NCBI GenBank assembly: GCA_035570275.1 | Contig: DATMNI010000386.1 | Span: 1 to 64,000 of the forward strand | DNA: 64,000 bases | Direction: 5' to 3' | DNA from: DATMNI01 sp035570275 | GTDB lineage: Bacteria; Acidobacteriota; Terriglobia; Bryobacterales; Bryobacteraceae | Shown here: piece by piece, positions 1 through 7,946 of the stretch | Position numbering within the stretch: position 1 is the stretch's first letter | How the letters are laid out: each line of letters opens with the position of its first letter | Notes under the pieces: generated by a model | The model's input: only the letters and a program-made list of their open reading frames with translations | Told to the model about the DNA's origin: nothing | Database searches by the model: none | Translations under genes and position numbers: made by a program

Positions 1-1
1 C

Positions 2-994
2 GGCGGACGCGTGGGCACCATGGGCGGTTCCAACGCCCGCCTGGGCAAAAGCGATTTCCTGGTGGTGGAATCGGACGAAAGCGATGGCTCCTTCCTGAAG
101 CTGTCGCCGATTATCGCGGTGGTGACCAACGTGGACCGCGAACACCTGGACCATTACCCCTCACTCGACGCCATCCGCGCGGCGTTCCTCGAGTTCGTCA
201 ACAAAGTGCCGTTCTATGGCGCCGTGATTGTCTGCCTGGACGACCCCAACGTGCAGGGCCTGCTGCCGGAAATCCGCCGGCGGACCATCACCTACGGCAC
301 CACCGCGCAGGCCGATGTCGAAGCTTCCGAGATCAGTTGCGGCCCGTTCGTCAGCGAGTTCCGGCTGCGGTATCGCCTGAACGATTTGGGCCGTTTCGTT
401 CTCCGCATTCCTGGACGGCACAACGTACTCAACGCCATGGCGGCCATCACCGTGGCCATGGAACTGGAAGTGAAACCGGACGTGATCCGCGAGGCCCTGG
501 CCACTTTCAACGGTGTGGACCGGCGCTTTCAAATGCGCGGCAAAGAGGGCGGGGTGACGGTGGTGGACGACTACGGCCACCATCCCACCGAAATTCGCGC
601 CACTCTGGATGGGGCGCGCCTGTGCGGTTTTGGGCGCATCCACGTGCTCTTCCAGCCGCATCGCTACACCCGGACTTATTACCTGATGGACGAGTTCGCC
701 GGCGCCTTCCACCAGGCCGACAGCCTGTTTGTGATGGACATTTACGCCGCCTCGGAGAAGCCCATCGAAGGCGTGACCGCGGAGAGCCTGGTGGAACGTA
801 TCCGCCAGTTCGGCCACCGGGGCGTGGAATACGTGGGGACCATCGATGCCGGCGTCGAGGCTTTGCTCAAGGTCGCGGCGGATGGAGACCTGGTGCTGAC
901 ACTGGGCGCGGGCAACGTATGGCAGGCCGGCGAGAAGTTGCTGGAGAGATTGAGAACGGGGGCCGGGGGCCAGGGGCCAGGGGCCGGGGACTAG
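2..994 (+). CDS. murC: UDP-N-acetylmuramate--L-alanine ligase (MurC), 5' end outside the window
   Basis: Cytoplasmic Mur ligase that adds L-alanine to UDP-N-acetylmuramic acid, the first step of the peptidoglycan stem peptide. About 330 codons are visible; the N-terminal Rossmann domain and P-loop lie before base 1. Seen: the MurC-type central-domain motif ESDESDGSFLKL (near residue 20), NVDREHLDHY, the PGRHNVLNA segment and the C-terminal-domain motif DDYGHHPTE. It sits directly upstream of ftsQ, ftsA and ftsZ (1-base gap to ftsQ), the usual dcw order. The last residues (GGQGPGAGD) are encoded by a G-rich low-complexity repeat and are probably not part of the ancestral protein. The ATGs near base 11-20 are internal codons, not starts. 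Confidence 0.95.
   Translation, partial: GGRVGTMGGSNARLGKSDFLVVESDESDGSFLKLSPIIAVVTNVDREHLDHYPSLDAIRAAFLEFVNKVPFYGAVIVCLDDPNVQGLLPEIRRRTITYGTTAQADVEASEISCGPFVSEFRLRYRLNDLGRFVLRIPGRHNVLNAMAAITVAMELEVKPDVIREALATFNGVDRRFQMRGKEGGVTVVDDYGHHPTEIRATLDGARLCGFGRIHVLFQPHRYTRTYYLMDEFAGAFHQADSLFVMDIYAASEKPIEGVTAESLVERIRQFGHRGVEYVGTIDAGVEALLKVAADGDLVLTLGAGNVWQAGEKLLERLRTGAGGQGPGAGD
956..990. repeat. G-rich GGGGCCAG repeat forming the murC 3' end
   Basis: Short tandem low-complexity stretch built from GGGGCCAG/GGGGCCGG units. It lies in frame at the very end of murC and supplies its last residues and context for the stop codon. Similar G-rich strings occur near 35.2 kb. No function can be inferred. Confidence 0.5.
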
Positions 995-995
995 A

Positions 996-1766
996 ATGGC
1001 GCGCGAATCCAAGAAAACCACAACCCGGATCAACTGGCGGTTCGTGCTCGGGCTTGGCGCCCTCGGCGTGGTGTGTGTGTCCACCGCCATGGCGGGCTTC
1101 AAGGTCCGCCAGTTTGTGATCACGGACCCGGAGTTCACGCTTTCCAGGGACCGGAAAGACGCCCTCACCATCCAAGGACTGAGGTACGCCTCGCGTTCCA
1201 GGGTGCTGCGTGTTTTCGCGGCGGACTTTGACCATAGCATCTTCCGGGTGCCCCTGGCCGAGCGGCGGCGGCGGTTGCTGGCCATCGACTGGGTTGCGGA
1301 CGCCGCCGTCTCGCGCGTCTGGCCTGACCGCCTGGTGGTGCGCGTCACGGAACGGAAGCCCGTCGCCTTCGTATTCTTCCGGTCGGGCGTGCTGCTGATC
1401 GATTCTTCGGGCGTTCTGCTGGAACCTCCGGCGCAGGCGCAGTTTGCCTTTCCGGTGCTCAACGGCATCCGGGAAGACCAGGCGGAAGATGTGCGGCGCG
1501 AGCACGTGCGAACCTTTTTGCGCCTGATGGAAGAGTTGGGGTACCTGGCCAAGGATGTGTCCGAAGTCGATTCCAGCGATCCCGACGATATCCGCATCGT
1601 CGCGCAGGTGGACGACCGCGCCGTCACGCTCATGCTCGGCGACACTAACTTCGCCGGGCGCTATCAAAACTTTCTCAGCCACTATCCGGAGATCCGGAAA
1701 CGGTCGCCCGCTGTCAAGGCATTCGACCTGCGTTTGGACGACCAGATCACGGTGAAGGAACGTTAA
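996..1766 (+). CDS. ftsQ: Cell division protein FtsQ
   Basis: Single-pass inner-membrane divisome protein linking early and late division proteins. 256 residues. A short basic cytoplasmic tail (MARESKKTTTRINWR) is followed by one hydrophobic segment (about residues 16-35), then a POTRA-like region (about 45-120) with DWVADAAVSRVWPDRLVVRV, the signature strand of FtsQ/DivIB, then the beta domain. It starts one base after the murC stop and ends six bases before ftsA, so it is surely cotranscribed. Assignment rests on order plus the POTRA-type motif. Confidence 0.92.
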   Translation: MARESKKTTTRINWRFVLGLGALGVVCVSTAMAGFKVRQFVITDPEFTLSRDRKDALTIQGLRYASRSRVLRVFAADFDHSIFRVPLAERRRRLLAIDWVADAAVSRVWPDRLVVRVTERKPVAFVFFRSGVLLIDSSGVLLEPPAQAQFAFPVLNGIREDQAEDVRREHVRTFLRLMEELGYLAKDVSEVDSSDPDDIRIVAQVDDRAVTLMLGDTNFAGRYQNFLSHYPEIRKRSPAVKAFDLRLDDQITVKER

Positions 1767-1772
1767 AGGCCC

Positions 1773-2972
1773 ATGGCGGTAAAACCGATTTACGCAGTAG
1801 GACTCGACCCGGGCAGCCGGAAAACACGCATGGTGATTTGCGTTCTGGAGAACGGACGCATTCGCTTGCTGGGCGCCAGCGCGGTGGATTCGCAAGGCTG
1901 GTTCAAGGGCAGAATCGCCGACCAAAAAGCAGTATCGGTCTCCATCTTGAGGGCGCAGCGCGAGGCCGAGGCGCTGGCTGGGATCTCGGTGGGGTCGGCC
2001 GTGGTGGGAATGGGCGGCCAGACGGTGCGCGGCGCCAATGGCCGCGGCGTGGTGGAGTGGGGCCACATTCGCGAGATTGAGCAGCGCGACGTGAATCGGG
2101 TGGTGGACCGCGCTTCCCGCGTGGTGCTGCAGGAAGACCGCATGGTGCTGCAACTCTTCGCCCAGGATTTCGTGGTGGACGATCAAATGGGCTTCCGCGA
2201 TCCGCGCAACATGCTGGCATCGCGCCTGGAGATCAACGTCCACCTGGTGACATCTTCGGTGCAGGAGCACAATGCGCTGGTCGGCGCGGTGAACGAGGCG
2301 CATCTGGCGGTGGAGGAGACGGTGTTCGAGGGGCTGGCTTCCTGCTATGCCGCCGTGTTGCCGGAAAACCGGCGGGAAGGCATCGCCGTCATCGATATCG
2401 GCGCCCAATCCACGGAACTGGTGATTTACCACGGCGACTCCATGCACCTGGCGTCCACGGTAAGGGTTTGTGGCGACCATTTCACTCGCGATCTGGCCCA
2501 GAGCCTGTGCCTCGCCTATGAAGAAGCCGAATTGGTCAAGCTGGAATACGGCAGCGCCGTCTCCAAAGACACGGCCAACAACATGTTCATCGAACTTCCA
2601 ACTCGCGAGGATCGCCCGCGCCGCGAAGAAAGGCGCAAGCTCGTCAATAGCGTTCTGGAAGCCCGCGCCGTGGAGTTGTTCCAGTACGTTCGCTCTGAGT
2701 TCGCCCGCGTTCGCATGGACCGCGCCTTGATCGGCGGCGTCTTTCTCACCGGCGGCGGGGCCAAGTTGCCGGGTCTCTGCGACGCTGCTGAAGAGGTGTT
2801 GCAGTGCCAGACCAGGTTTGGGCTGACCGAGGGAATCGCCAATTGGCCGGATGAGTTGAACGATCCGGAATGGTGTTCGGCCGCCGGTCTGGCAATGTAC
2901 TCGGCCAAACTGAAGGACCGGTTTCAATATCAGCAACAATCCGCCGGGTGGCTGGGAAAGATCTTGAAATAG
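1773..2972 (+). CDS. ftsA: Cell division protein FtsA
   Basis: Actin-fold ATPase that tethers FtsZ to the membrane. 399 residues, normal length. Seen: N-terminal phosphate-1 region GLDPGSRKTRMVICVLENG, the FtsA-specific 1C subdomain (about 85-165), phosphate-2 loop AVIDIGAQSTELVIYHG (about 207), the adenosine motif VFLTGGGAKLPGL (about 324), and a C-terminal amphipathic helix ending WLGKILK that would act as the membrane-targeting sequence. Six bases separate it from ftsQ; the gap to ftsZ holds a palindromic repeat. Confidence 0.95.
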   Translation: MAVKPIYAVGLDPGSRKTRMVICVLENGRIRLLGASAVDSQGWFKGRIADQKAVSVSILRAQREAEALAGISVGSAVVGMGGQTVRGANGRGVVEWGHIREIEQRDVNRVVDRASRVVLQEDRMVLQLFAQDFVVDDQMGFRDPRNMLASRLEINVHLVTSSVQEHNALVGAVNEAHLAVEETVFEGLASCYAAVLPENRREGIAVIDIGAQSTELVIYHGDSMHLASTVRVCGDHFTRDLAQSLCLAYEEAELVKLEYGSAVSKDTANNMFIELPTREDRPRREERRKLVNSVLEARAVELFQYVRSEFARVRMDRALIGGVFLTGGGAKLPGLCDAAEEVLQCQTRFGLTEGIANWPDELNDPEWCSAAGLAMYSAKLKDRFQYQQQSAGWLGKILK

Positions 2973-3014
2973 TTGTGGGGCAGGCCAGCAGCCTGCCGCG
3001 GGTTGTGAACCCGC
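2973..3014. repeat. Double-hairpin half element between ftsA and ftsZ (repeat family A)
   Basis: TTGTGGGG is followed by two back-to-back perfect hairpins: GGCAGGC(cagca)GCCTGCC and GCGGGTT(gtg)AACCCGC. The same architecture (TGTGGGG plus two small palindromes) recurs at 6.1, 55.8 and 58.7 kb. Here it lies inside the ftsA-ftsZ message just before the ftsZ ribosome-binding site and could affect mRNA stability or FtsA:FtsZ ratio (inference). Confidence 0.75.
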
Positions 3015-3035
3015 TTATTTAATAAGGAGGCGACC

Positions 3036-4271
3036 ATGGGGCTCATCGATTCGAATATGGACGATCTGAAGTATGAAATCGAAGAAGAAGCGCGTCTCGG
3101 CACGCGGATCAAAATAATTGGCGTGGGCGGCGGCGGCTGCAATGCCGTGGCCCGCATGGTGCAGGAGGGCCTGGAAGGAGTGCAGTTCTATGCCATGAAC
3201 ACAGACCTGCAAGCTCTCTCCGCCTGCAACGTGCCCAACAAGCTTCAACTCGGCGCCAAGGTCACCAACGGCCTGGGCGCCGGCTCCAACGCGGAAATCG
3301 GGCGTCAGGCCGCGCTGGAGAATACCGACCGCATCGTGGAAATCCTCCAGGATTCGGACATGGTCTTCGTCACCGCGGGCCTGGGCGGTGGCACCGGCAC
3401 GGGCGCGGCGCCGGTGATCGCATCGCTGGCTAAGGAACTTGACGCCCTCACGATTGCCGTGGTCACCAAACCTTTCGGCTTCGAAGGGGCGCGCCGTATG
3501 CGGCTGGCCGAGGAGGGGCTTGGCAAGCTGGCATCCACGGTGGACACCGTCATCGCCATTCCTAATGACCGGCTGCTGGCGCTGGTGCCACGCGGCACCA
3601 GTTTCTTCGAATCTTTCAAAGTGGCGGACGACCTTTTACGCCAGGCAGTGCAAGGCATCAGCGACATCATCATCACGCCCGGCCTGATCAATCGCGACTT
3701 CTCCGACATCAGGGCCACCATGCTCGGGATGGGTTACGCCATGATGGGCACGGCCATCGGCCGCGGTGAAAAAGCGGCGGTTGACGCCGCCCGGCAGGCT
3801 ATCAGTTCGCCGCTGCTGGAGGATTCGCGGATCGCCGGATCGCGCGGCATCCTCATCAACATCACCGGTTCCAGCAGGCTTGGCCTTCACGAAGTCAACG
3901 AAGCCTGTTCCATCATCCGGGAAGCCGCCGACTGCGACGATGTGCAAATCAACTTCGGCGTGATCCTGAACGAAGCCATGGCGGATGCCGTCAAGATCAC
4001 CGTGATCGCCACCGGATTCCAGCCCGACCACGCACCGGTAGCGGAGCGGCGCGGAACGGTAGCGCCGGTGGTCCGTGTGCAGCCGCGACCGCCTGAGCCC
4101 GAACCCGCCATCGAACATCCGCCGGCGCCCCAGCCGCAGCTACAGCTACAGATTCAGCCTCAGGCCGGTCAGGAGGCGATACTTCTTGCCGAGCCCGACC
4201 CCGTGCTGGAACTCGACTTGGACGACCTGGATACGCCCGCCTATTTGCGGCAGGGCCGGCTGTTGAACTGA
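3036..4271 (+). CDS. ftsZ: Cell division protein FtsZ
   Basis: Tubulin-like GTPase that forms the Z ring. 411 residues. Seen: IKIIGVGGGGCNAV (residues 24-37), the tubulin signature GGGTGTG (about 112-118), NTDLQAL, the T7-loop region with FSDIRATMLGMG, then a proline/glutamine-rich linker (about 340-385) and a conserved C-terminal peptide DDLDTPAYLRQ expected to bind FtsA. A strong AAGGAGG site lies 8 bases before the ATG. A 134-bp diverged copy of codons 200-243 is found as a pseudogene fragment at 5917-6050. Confidence 0.97.
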   Translation: MGLIDSNMDDLKYEIEEEARLGTRIKIIGVGGGGCNAVARMVQEGLEGVQFYAMNTDLQALSACNVPNKLQLGAKVTNGLGAGSNAEIGRQAALENTDRIVEILQDSDMVFVTAGLGGGTGTGAAPVIASLAKELDALTIAVVTKPFGFEGARRMRLAEEGLGKLASTVDTVIAIPNDRLLALVPRGTSFFESFKVADDLLRQAVQGISDIIITPGLINRDFSDIRATMLGMGYAMMGTAIGRGEKAAVDAARQAISSPLLEDSRIAGSRGILINITGSSRLGLHEVNEACSIIREAADCDDVQINFGVILNEAMADAVKITVIATGFQPDHAPVAERRGTVAPVVRVQPRPPEPEPAIEHPPAPQPQLQLQIQPQAGQEAILLAEPDPVLELDLDDLDTPAYLRQGRLLN

Positions 4272-4571
4272 GTCGGCAGCTGGCTACTACGGTAACCGGC
4301 GTTTTACGAGAGGAATCCGGGTTAATTTGATCGATGGGCTGTTCTCGACAGGAACGGGGAGGCGCTTAGTGTCGGCGGTTTGTCCGGGGCTCCGATTTCG
4401 CGCCGAGGTAGACCGCCGGAACCCGGCGCGTTTGTCCGGGAGTAGTCACCCAAAAGAACGGTTCGCGGGCGCATCACACTGCTAAGCCAAAGCAGGATGA
4501 GCGTGATCTGGCGAGGCAGACAGCCGGAGTGAAGATGGCCGCGTGAGTCGCCCGCGTTCACGACCGACGGC
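4272..4571. other. Intergenic region after ftsZ
   Basis: About 300 bases between ftsZ and a convergent small gene. No convincing ORF, RNA gene, repeat or strong terminator was seen on either strand. Confidence 0.4.
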
Positions 4572-5045
4572 CTACACCGTCTGCGTCTTCGGCCTCATCT
4601 GCTCCATCATCTTCCGCATCGCCGCGATCTGGCCCGGCGAGCGGGCTTCAGACCATTGCTCGAAGCGCCTGGCAGCCTTTTCCAGGTGCGCCAGAAAGCT
4701 CGGGTTCGAAAACATCTTCCGCCCGTCCGCGATAATCGGCCGGATCCGCTCCCACACACCAAAGAACTCGCCGCTGGTTTCGAAGAAGAAGTCTTCGTGC
4801 AGCAGCCCGTAATTGAGCAGCGCGCAGGCCTGTTCCCAGTAGCTGAACACCATCATTACCCGTGCGCCGTTATCGGTTCCCGGCGCCGCAATCCGCATGG
4901 ATTCCTCCATGCTATTGGCGAAATAGTTCTTGGAGAACCAGTCGCGGGCCTCGCGGAGGCGCGCCTCGCGCCGCTGTTCGTAAAGCTGAAGCTGCAGTTG
5001 TGCCTGCTCGTAAGTAGGTATCGTTTCGGTAGTTTTCGCTGGCAT
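4572..5045 (-). CDS. Conserved hypothetical protein, DUF4760-like
   Basis: 157 residues if started at MPAKTTETIP; the frame stays open 30 codons further upstream, but this ATG has AGAGGG about 6 bases before it. All-helical soluble protein: an Arg/Glu-rich helix (EQRREARLREARDWF), a central segment with VMMVFSYWEQACALLNYGLL and a tail rich in Met/Arg. The pattern of a helix followed by 'E.....NYG.......F' resembles DUF4760-type membrane-associated proteins, but no membrane segment is visible and function is unknown. Converges on ftsZ. Confidence 0.7.
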   Translation of the reverse strand: MPAKTTETIPTYEQAQLQLQLYEQRREARLREARDWFSKNYFANSMEESMRIAAPGTDNGARVMMVFSYWEQACALLNYGLLHEDFFFETSGEFFGVWERIRPIIADGRKMFSNPSFLAHLEKAARRFEQWSEARSPGQIAAMRKMMEQMRPKTQTV

Positions 5046-5519
5046 GTTTGCCCTCTGAGTAAGATTCGAGCCGGCCAGGCCAGCCCTCATATATAAGACG
5101 AACGGGCTCCGGCGAAAATCGACAGCCCTCGGCAACTATTCGAGCCCTCTGTATCGGCGCACACGAATTGCCGCTACTTACCTCGCGCAGTTCGCCTCCA
5201 TCCAGGCGCAGCCGCAGGCGAGGCCACTTCGTTCAAGTCGGCTTGTGGACGCTAAACTAATGTGGTCGTGGCAGTTTGGCACCATGCTGGCGACGCCTTT
5301 GCTCGCTTGAGTAACTGCCAAGGGCGGTACGTGGTTCCTGTTGCGAAATCCTCACGGCACCAGTAGTCGCTCGCGGCTCGAAGCAAATCTGCTGATTCGT
5401 CGACGCTTACTTATCACTTCCAGGGATAGATCTCGTGAAGTCCCAATCCGCCGACTGGACGGAAAACTCCGAAGCGTGATCCAAGACACGCCGCCCGTCG
5501 ACGAACGGTACAATGAACG
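5046..5519. other. Intergenic region, nothing recognised
   Basis: About 475 bases between divergently transcribed small genes. Scanned by eye on both strands: no ORF with a ribosome-binding site, no tRNA-like structure and no member of the local repeat families. Confidence 0.4.
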
Positions 5520-5738
5520 GTGATGACGGTCGAGCCCATCATAGTGATTGATCCCGAAGTCATGAACGGCACGCCCTGTTTTCGGAATACGAGAGTTCCG
5601 TTCAAGAATCTAATGGACTACCTTGAGGGCGGACATGCCTTAGGTGAATTCCTGGATCAGTTTCCTACGGTCACGCGCGAAATGGCCGTCCAGGCGCTCG
5701 AGGAAGCGAAGGATTCGTTGCTCGCCAGAATCGCATGA
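5520..5738 (+). CDS. DUF433-family antitoxin
   Basis: 72 residues. The pattern VIDPEVMNGTPCFRNTRVPF followed by a short helical stretch and FPTVTREMAVQALEEA is the DUF433 (VapB-like) signature: a small wHTH-like antitoxin normally paired with a DUF5615 PIN-like toxin. The frame is intact. Its stop overlaps the start of the next gene (ATGA), the normal coupling in these modules, but that toxin gene is broken. An alternative start is the adjacent ATG at 5523. Confidence 0.85.
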   Translation: MMTVEPIIVIDPEVMNGTPCFRNTRVPFKNLMDYLEGGHALGEFLDQFPTVTREMAVQALEEAKDSLLARIA

Positions 5739-5893
5739 AGATTTTGCTGGACGAGTGCCTGCCGGTAGACTTCCGTCACAGTTTCCCCGGCCATTAGGTC
5801 CACACTGTTCAATGGGCAGGTTTGAAGAGTACGAAGAATGGCGAATTGCTCCGGGCTACGATGTCCTGCTGACGGTCGACCAGGGCGGCAACC
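5735..5893 (+). pseudogene. Remnant of DUF5615 (PIN-like) toxin gene
   Basis: Begins exactly as DUF5615 toxins do (MKILLDECLPVDFRHSFPGH), then meets an in-frame TAG at 5795-5797. Reading on gives VHTVQWAGLKSTKNGELLRA, and after a frame change near 5855 GYDVLLTVDQGGN, the family's conserved 'FDVLLTVDQN' segment. The rest of the toxin (about 50 residues) is absent; sequence runs into an ftsZ fragment 24 bases later. So the toxin carries a nonsense codon, a frameshift and a 3' truncation while the upstream antitoxin is open. Confidence 0.85.
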
Positions 5894-5916
5894 GATCACA
5901 TTCCTGCTGCGATATC

Positions 5917-6050
5917 CCTTTTACGCCAGGCCGTGGAAGGCATCAGCGACATCATCGTCACACCCGGCCTGATCAATCGCGACTTTCTCCGACATCAAGG
6001 CCACCCTGGTCGGCATGGGCGACGCCATGATGGGAACGGCCATCCGCCGC
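5917..6050 (+). pseudogene. Decayed partial copy of ftsZ
   Basis: Aligns by eye to ftsZ bases 3632-3764 with about 12 substitutions and one inserted T. It encodes LLRQAVEGISDIIVTPGL and INRDF, then after the extra T shifts frame to SDIKATLVGMGDAMMGTAI, the FtsZ T7-loop/helix-8 region. No start, no flanking ftsZ sequence. The divergence (about 90% identity) is too high for a recent slip and too low for chance. Confidence 0.9.
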
Positions 6051-6096
6051 ACTCTCGAAAGTCGCTCGTGGAAGTTCATCTGCGCGCCAACTCCCG

Positions 6097-6225
6097 GCGG
6101 GCGGATTGCCAATCCGTCGCAGCTTGCCAAGCTGCCCCACATAGCGCCACGGGCGACTTTCATTCCTTCCCCCTGTGCGCCCGGCGCACATCCCGAACAG
6201 CTTACCAAGTTGCCCCGCATGCGAT
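6097..6225. repeat. Two half elements of palindromic repeat family A
   Basis: GGCGGATTGCCAATCCGtC and GCAGCTTGCCAAGCTGC followed by CCCCACA at about 6097-6152 match the double-hairpin repeat; a more degenerate copy (AACAGCTTACCAAGTTGCCCCGCA) follows at about 6197-6222. They fill the space between the ftsZ fragment and purS. Confidence 0.7.
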
Positions 6226-6237
6226 AATCGAGGTTCC

Positions 6238-6480
6238 ATGAAAGCTCGTGTTTTCGTTTCGTTGAAAACCACGGTCCTCGACCCGCAGGGCCAGACGGTT
6301 CGCTCCGCCCTCAACGGCCTCGGCTATGCCGCCATTTCGGAGGTCCGCCAGGGCAAGTTCTTCGAGATCTCTCTGGCGGATGGCGTCCCGCGCGACCAGG
6401 CGCAAAAGGACATCGAGACGATCGCGCACGAAGTGCTCGCCAATCCCGTAATCGAAGAGTACCGGGTCGAATTGGAGTAG
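6238..6480 (+). CDS. purS: Phosphoribosylformylglycinamidine synthase subunit PurS
   Basis: 80 residues, typical PurS length. Small subunit of the three-part FGAM synthase (PurL-PurQ-PurS) in purine synthesis. Begins MKARVFVSLKTTVLDPQGQT and carries the family's VRQGKFFEISL and C-terminal NPVIEEYRVELE strands. Start chosen at the ATG preceded by GAGG; the frame is open 21 codons upstream but those codons run through the repeat element. No purL or purQ neighbours here, so it is detached from its partners. Confidence 0.9.
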   Translation: MKARVFVSLKTTVLDPQGQTVRSALNGLGYAAISEVRQGKFFEISLADGVPRDQAQKDIETIAHEVLANPVIEEYRVELE

Positions 6481-6548
6481 GCCGGACGATCGGTTTGTGT
6501 CGCCGTTAGGATTGGCCTTCGGCCCGGCGTACGGTCCGCGCAAACCGG

Positions 6549-7016
6549 CTACAGGTCGGCATCCCTCCGCTTCTGCGCGGCCTGCGCATCCATCTTCAGT
6601 TTCAGCGGCAAGAGCACACGCAACGCCAACAGGTTGAGCGCGGCCAGCATGGCGGCCAACGCGTATCGATTCAAGGCTACCGCGGCGCCCACCACGCCGG
6701 TGTTCCAGATGCTGGCGGCGGTTGCGGTGCCATGGACGCTGCCTTCGGACTTGAGGATCGCGCCACCGCCGATGAACCCGATACCGGCCACCAAACCTTG
6801 CAACACCCGCGACTGCGCGGCCGAATCGAAGTGGTTCGACGGCGCCATCAACATCAGGTAGCCGCAACTGGCCATGGCCACCACGGGAAAGGTTCGGACC
6901 CCGACGCTGTGGGCCTCTTTTTCGCGATACCAACCAACCGGAAGAGCCAGCAGGTAGGCGATGGTGAGCTTGGTGATGTCGTCCAGGCTCTCGGTCCAGT
7001 TGATGGCGAAGTCCAT
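6549..7016 (-). CDS. MgtC/SapB family membrane protein
   Basis: 155 residues. Seen: four hydrophobic helices, the MgtC-family motifs LPVGWYREKE near residue 28, GIGFIGGGAILK (about 84) and GTATAASIWNTGVVGAAVA (about 98-118), and a basic C-terminus. Only the N-terminal membrane domain of MgtC is present; the C-terminal ACT-like domain is lacking, as in many SapB-type proteins. Role in Mg2+ homeostasis or membrane potential is family knowledge, not shown here. The start MDFAINW was chosen because upstream codons lack family similarity and lie beside the GNAT gene. Confidence 0.88.
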   Translation of the reverse strand: MDFAINWTESLDDITKLTIAYLLALPVGWYREKEAHSVGVRTFPVVAMASCGYLMLMAPSNHFDSAAQSRVLQGLVAGIGFIGGGAILKSEGSVHGTATAASIWNTGVVGAAVALNRYALAAMLAALNLLALRVLLPLKLKMDAQAAQKRRDADL

Positions 7017-7060
7017 AGGTGATATATACCACCGCGGGAGGGACAGGCGGGGACGTCTGT

Positions 7061-7546
7061 CTATGGAAGCAGCCGTTCCACAATCACCACGTCGCGCCAG
7101 ACGCCGTCTAAGTGGCCGTGCTTTTCGTAGGTGCCGACCACCCGGAAACCGAGGGCGCGGCACAACGCGATGCTGGCATGGTTCTCGACGAAGATTCGCG
7201 AAACCAATTTCCAGAAACCGGCTTCGGCGGATGCGTGGATCAACGCTTCCAGCGCCAGCCTCCCGGCGCCCCGGCGGCGCGCGGAGCGGGCAACGTACAC
7301 CGCGAACTCGGCGACTCCTGCATAGCATTGGCGCGGCCGGTATTCCGATGTAGCGGCGAAGGCGAGAACATCGCCAGATTCCTCCACCACCACGATCGGG
7401 TGCCGTCCGTCAAACCAACCACGAATGTCCGCGGCTGTCCGCAGACGGGTTTCAAAGGTGGCCCCGCGATCGGCAATGCCTTCGTTGTAAATGCGAGCGA
7501 TAGCTTCGGCGTCGTCGGGAGTAGCGCCTCTGGCCAGCACAATCAC
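7061..7546 (-). CDS. GNAT N-acetyltransferase, phosphinothricin/arsinothricin type (ArsN1-like)
   Basis: 161 residues, single GNAT domain. Seen: IARIYNEGIADRGATFET near the N-terminus, the acetyl-CoA binding segment VARSARRRGAGRLALEAL (about 88-105) and the family ending KHGHLDGVWRDVVIVERLL, which is characteristic of PAT/ArsN1 enzymes that acetylate glutamate-analogue antibiotics. Substrate is not provable from sequence. It lies 45 bases upstream of the mgtC-like gene on the same strand, so the two may be cotranscribed. Confidence 0.88.
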   Translation of the reverse strand: MIVLARGATPDDAEAIARIYNEGIADRGATFETRLRTAADIRGWFDGRHPIVVVEESGDVLAFAATSEYRPRQCYAGVAEFAVYVARSARRRGAGRLALEALIHASAEAGFWKLVSRIFVENHASIALCRALGFRVVGTYEKHGHLDGVWRDVVIVERLLP

Positions 7547-7695
7547 GACATCATACCGTGACGGGTGCGACGGGTGAATAGCTGTTGCAAATCCGGGGTT
7601 GCGGCAGGTATACTATGGCTGACGGAGCGGGATGCGGAGAACACCCCGCTCCGGGCTTGGCTAACGAACCTTACGGAACGTTAACTTAGCCTGTA

Positions 7696-7720
7696 TCGTG
7701 ACGAAAAGTGTCACGATTTT
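7696..7720 (+). terminator. Hairpin with T-tail
   Basis: TCGTGAC(gaaaagt)GTCACGA followed by TTTT: a perfect 7-bp stem with a short T run. Confidence 0.5.
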
Positions 7721-7773
7721 CAGCCAAAAGATGAGCATGGGGCCTCACCTCCTCCTGCTTCGTAGATTCGGAA

Positions 7774-7798
7774 GCCCGGGTCATCGTCCCGGGCTTTT
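7774..7798 (+). terminator. Intrinsic terminator-like hairpin
   Basis: GCCCGGG(tcatcgt)CCCGGGC followed by TTTT: a perfect GC-only 7-bp stem and T run. Lies about 150 bases upstream of the beta-propeller gene and cannot belong to the leftward genes before it. Confidence 0.65.
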
Positions 7799-7946
7799 CC
7801 GTTGAAGCTCAGGTGCCTCTCGGGAAAACAACCCGCCCTTCTTCCTTCTCCACGAAGTGGAATAAGTATTTTAACATCTTTTGATCCGGATTACACCGAG
7901 AACGGCCGTCTTGACTTCCGGCTCAGGCGGGGAGTATCGTGCCCAC

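Larger units (their letters stand above)
7547..7946. other. Intergenic region with two hairpins, possible small RNA
   Basis: About 400 bases between divergent genes. Contains a short GC-rich box around 7620-7660, then two factor-independent-terminator-like hairpins (7696-7720 and 7774-7798), both reading on the plus strand. No gene precedes them on that strand, so they could end a short noncoding transcript beginning near 7600. No known RNA family was recognised. Confidence 0.4.

Noticed and set aside
867..2939. 690-codon open frame antisense to ftsQ/ftsA (and 161-1645 antisense to murC/ftsQ)
   Set aside because: Shadow of GC-rich genes: His/Gln/Arg-rich composition without motifs, and the opposite strand encodes unmistakable FtsA and FtsQ.
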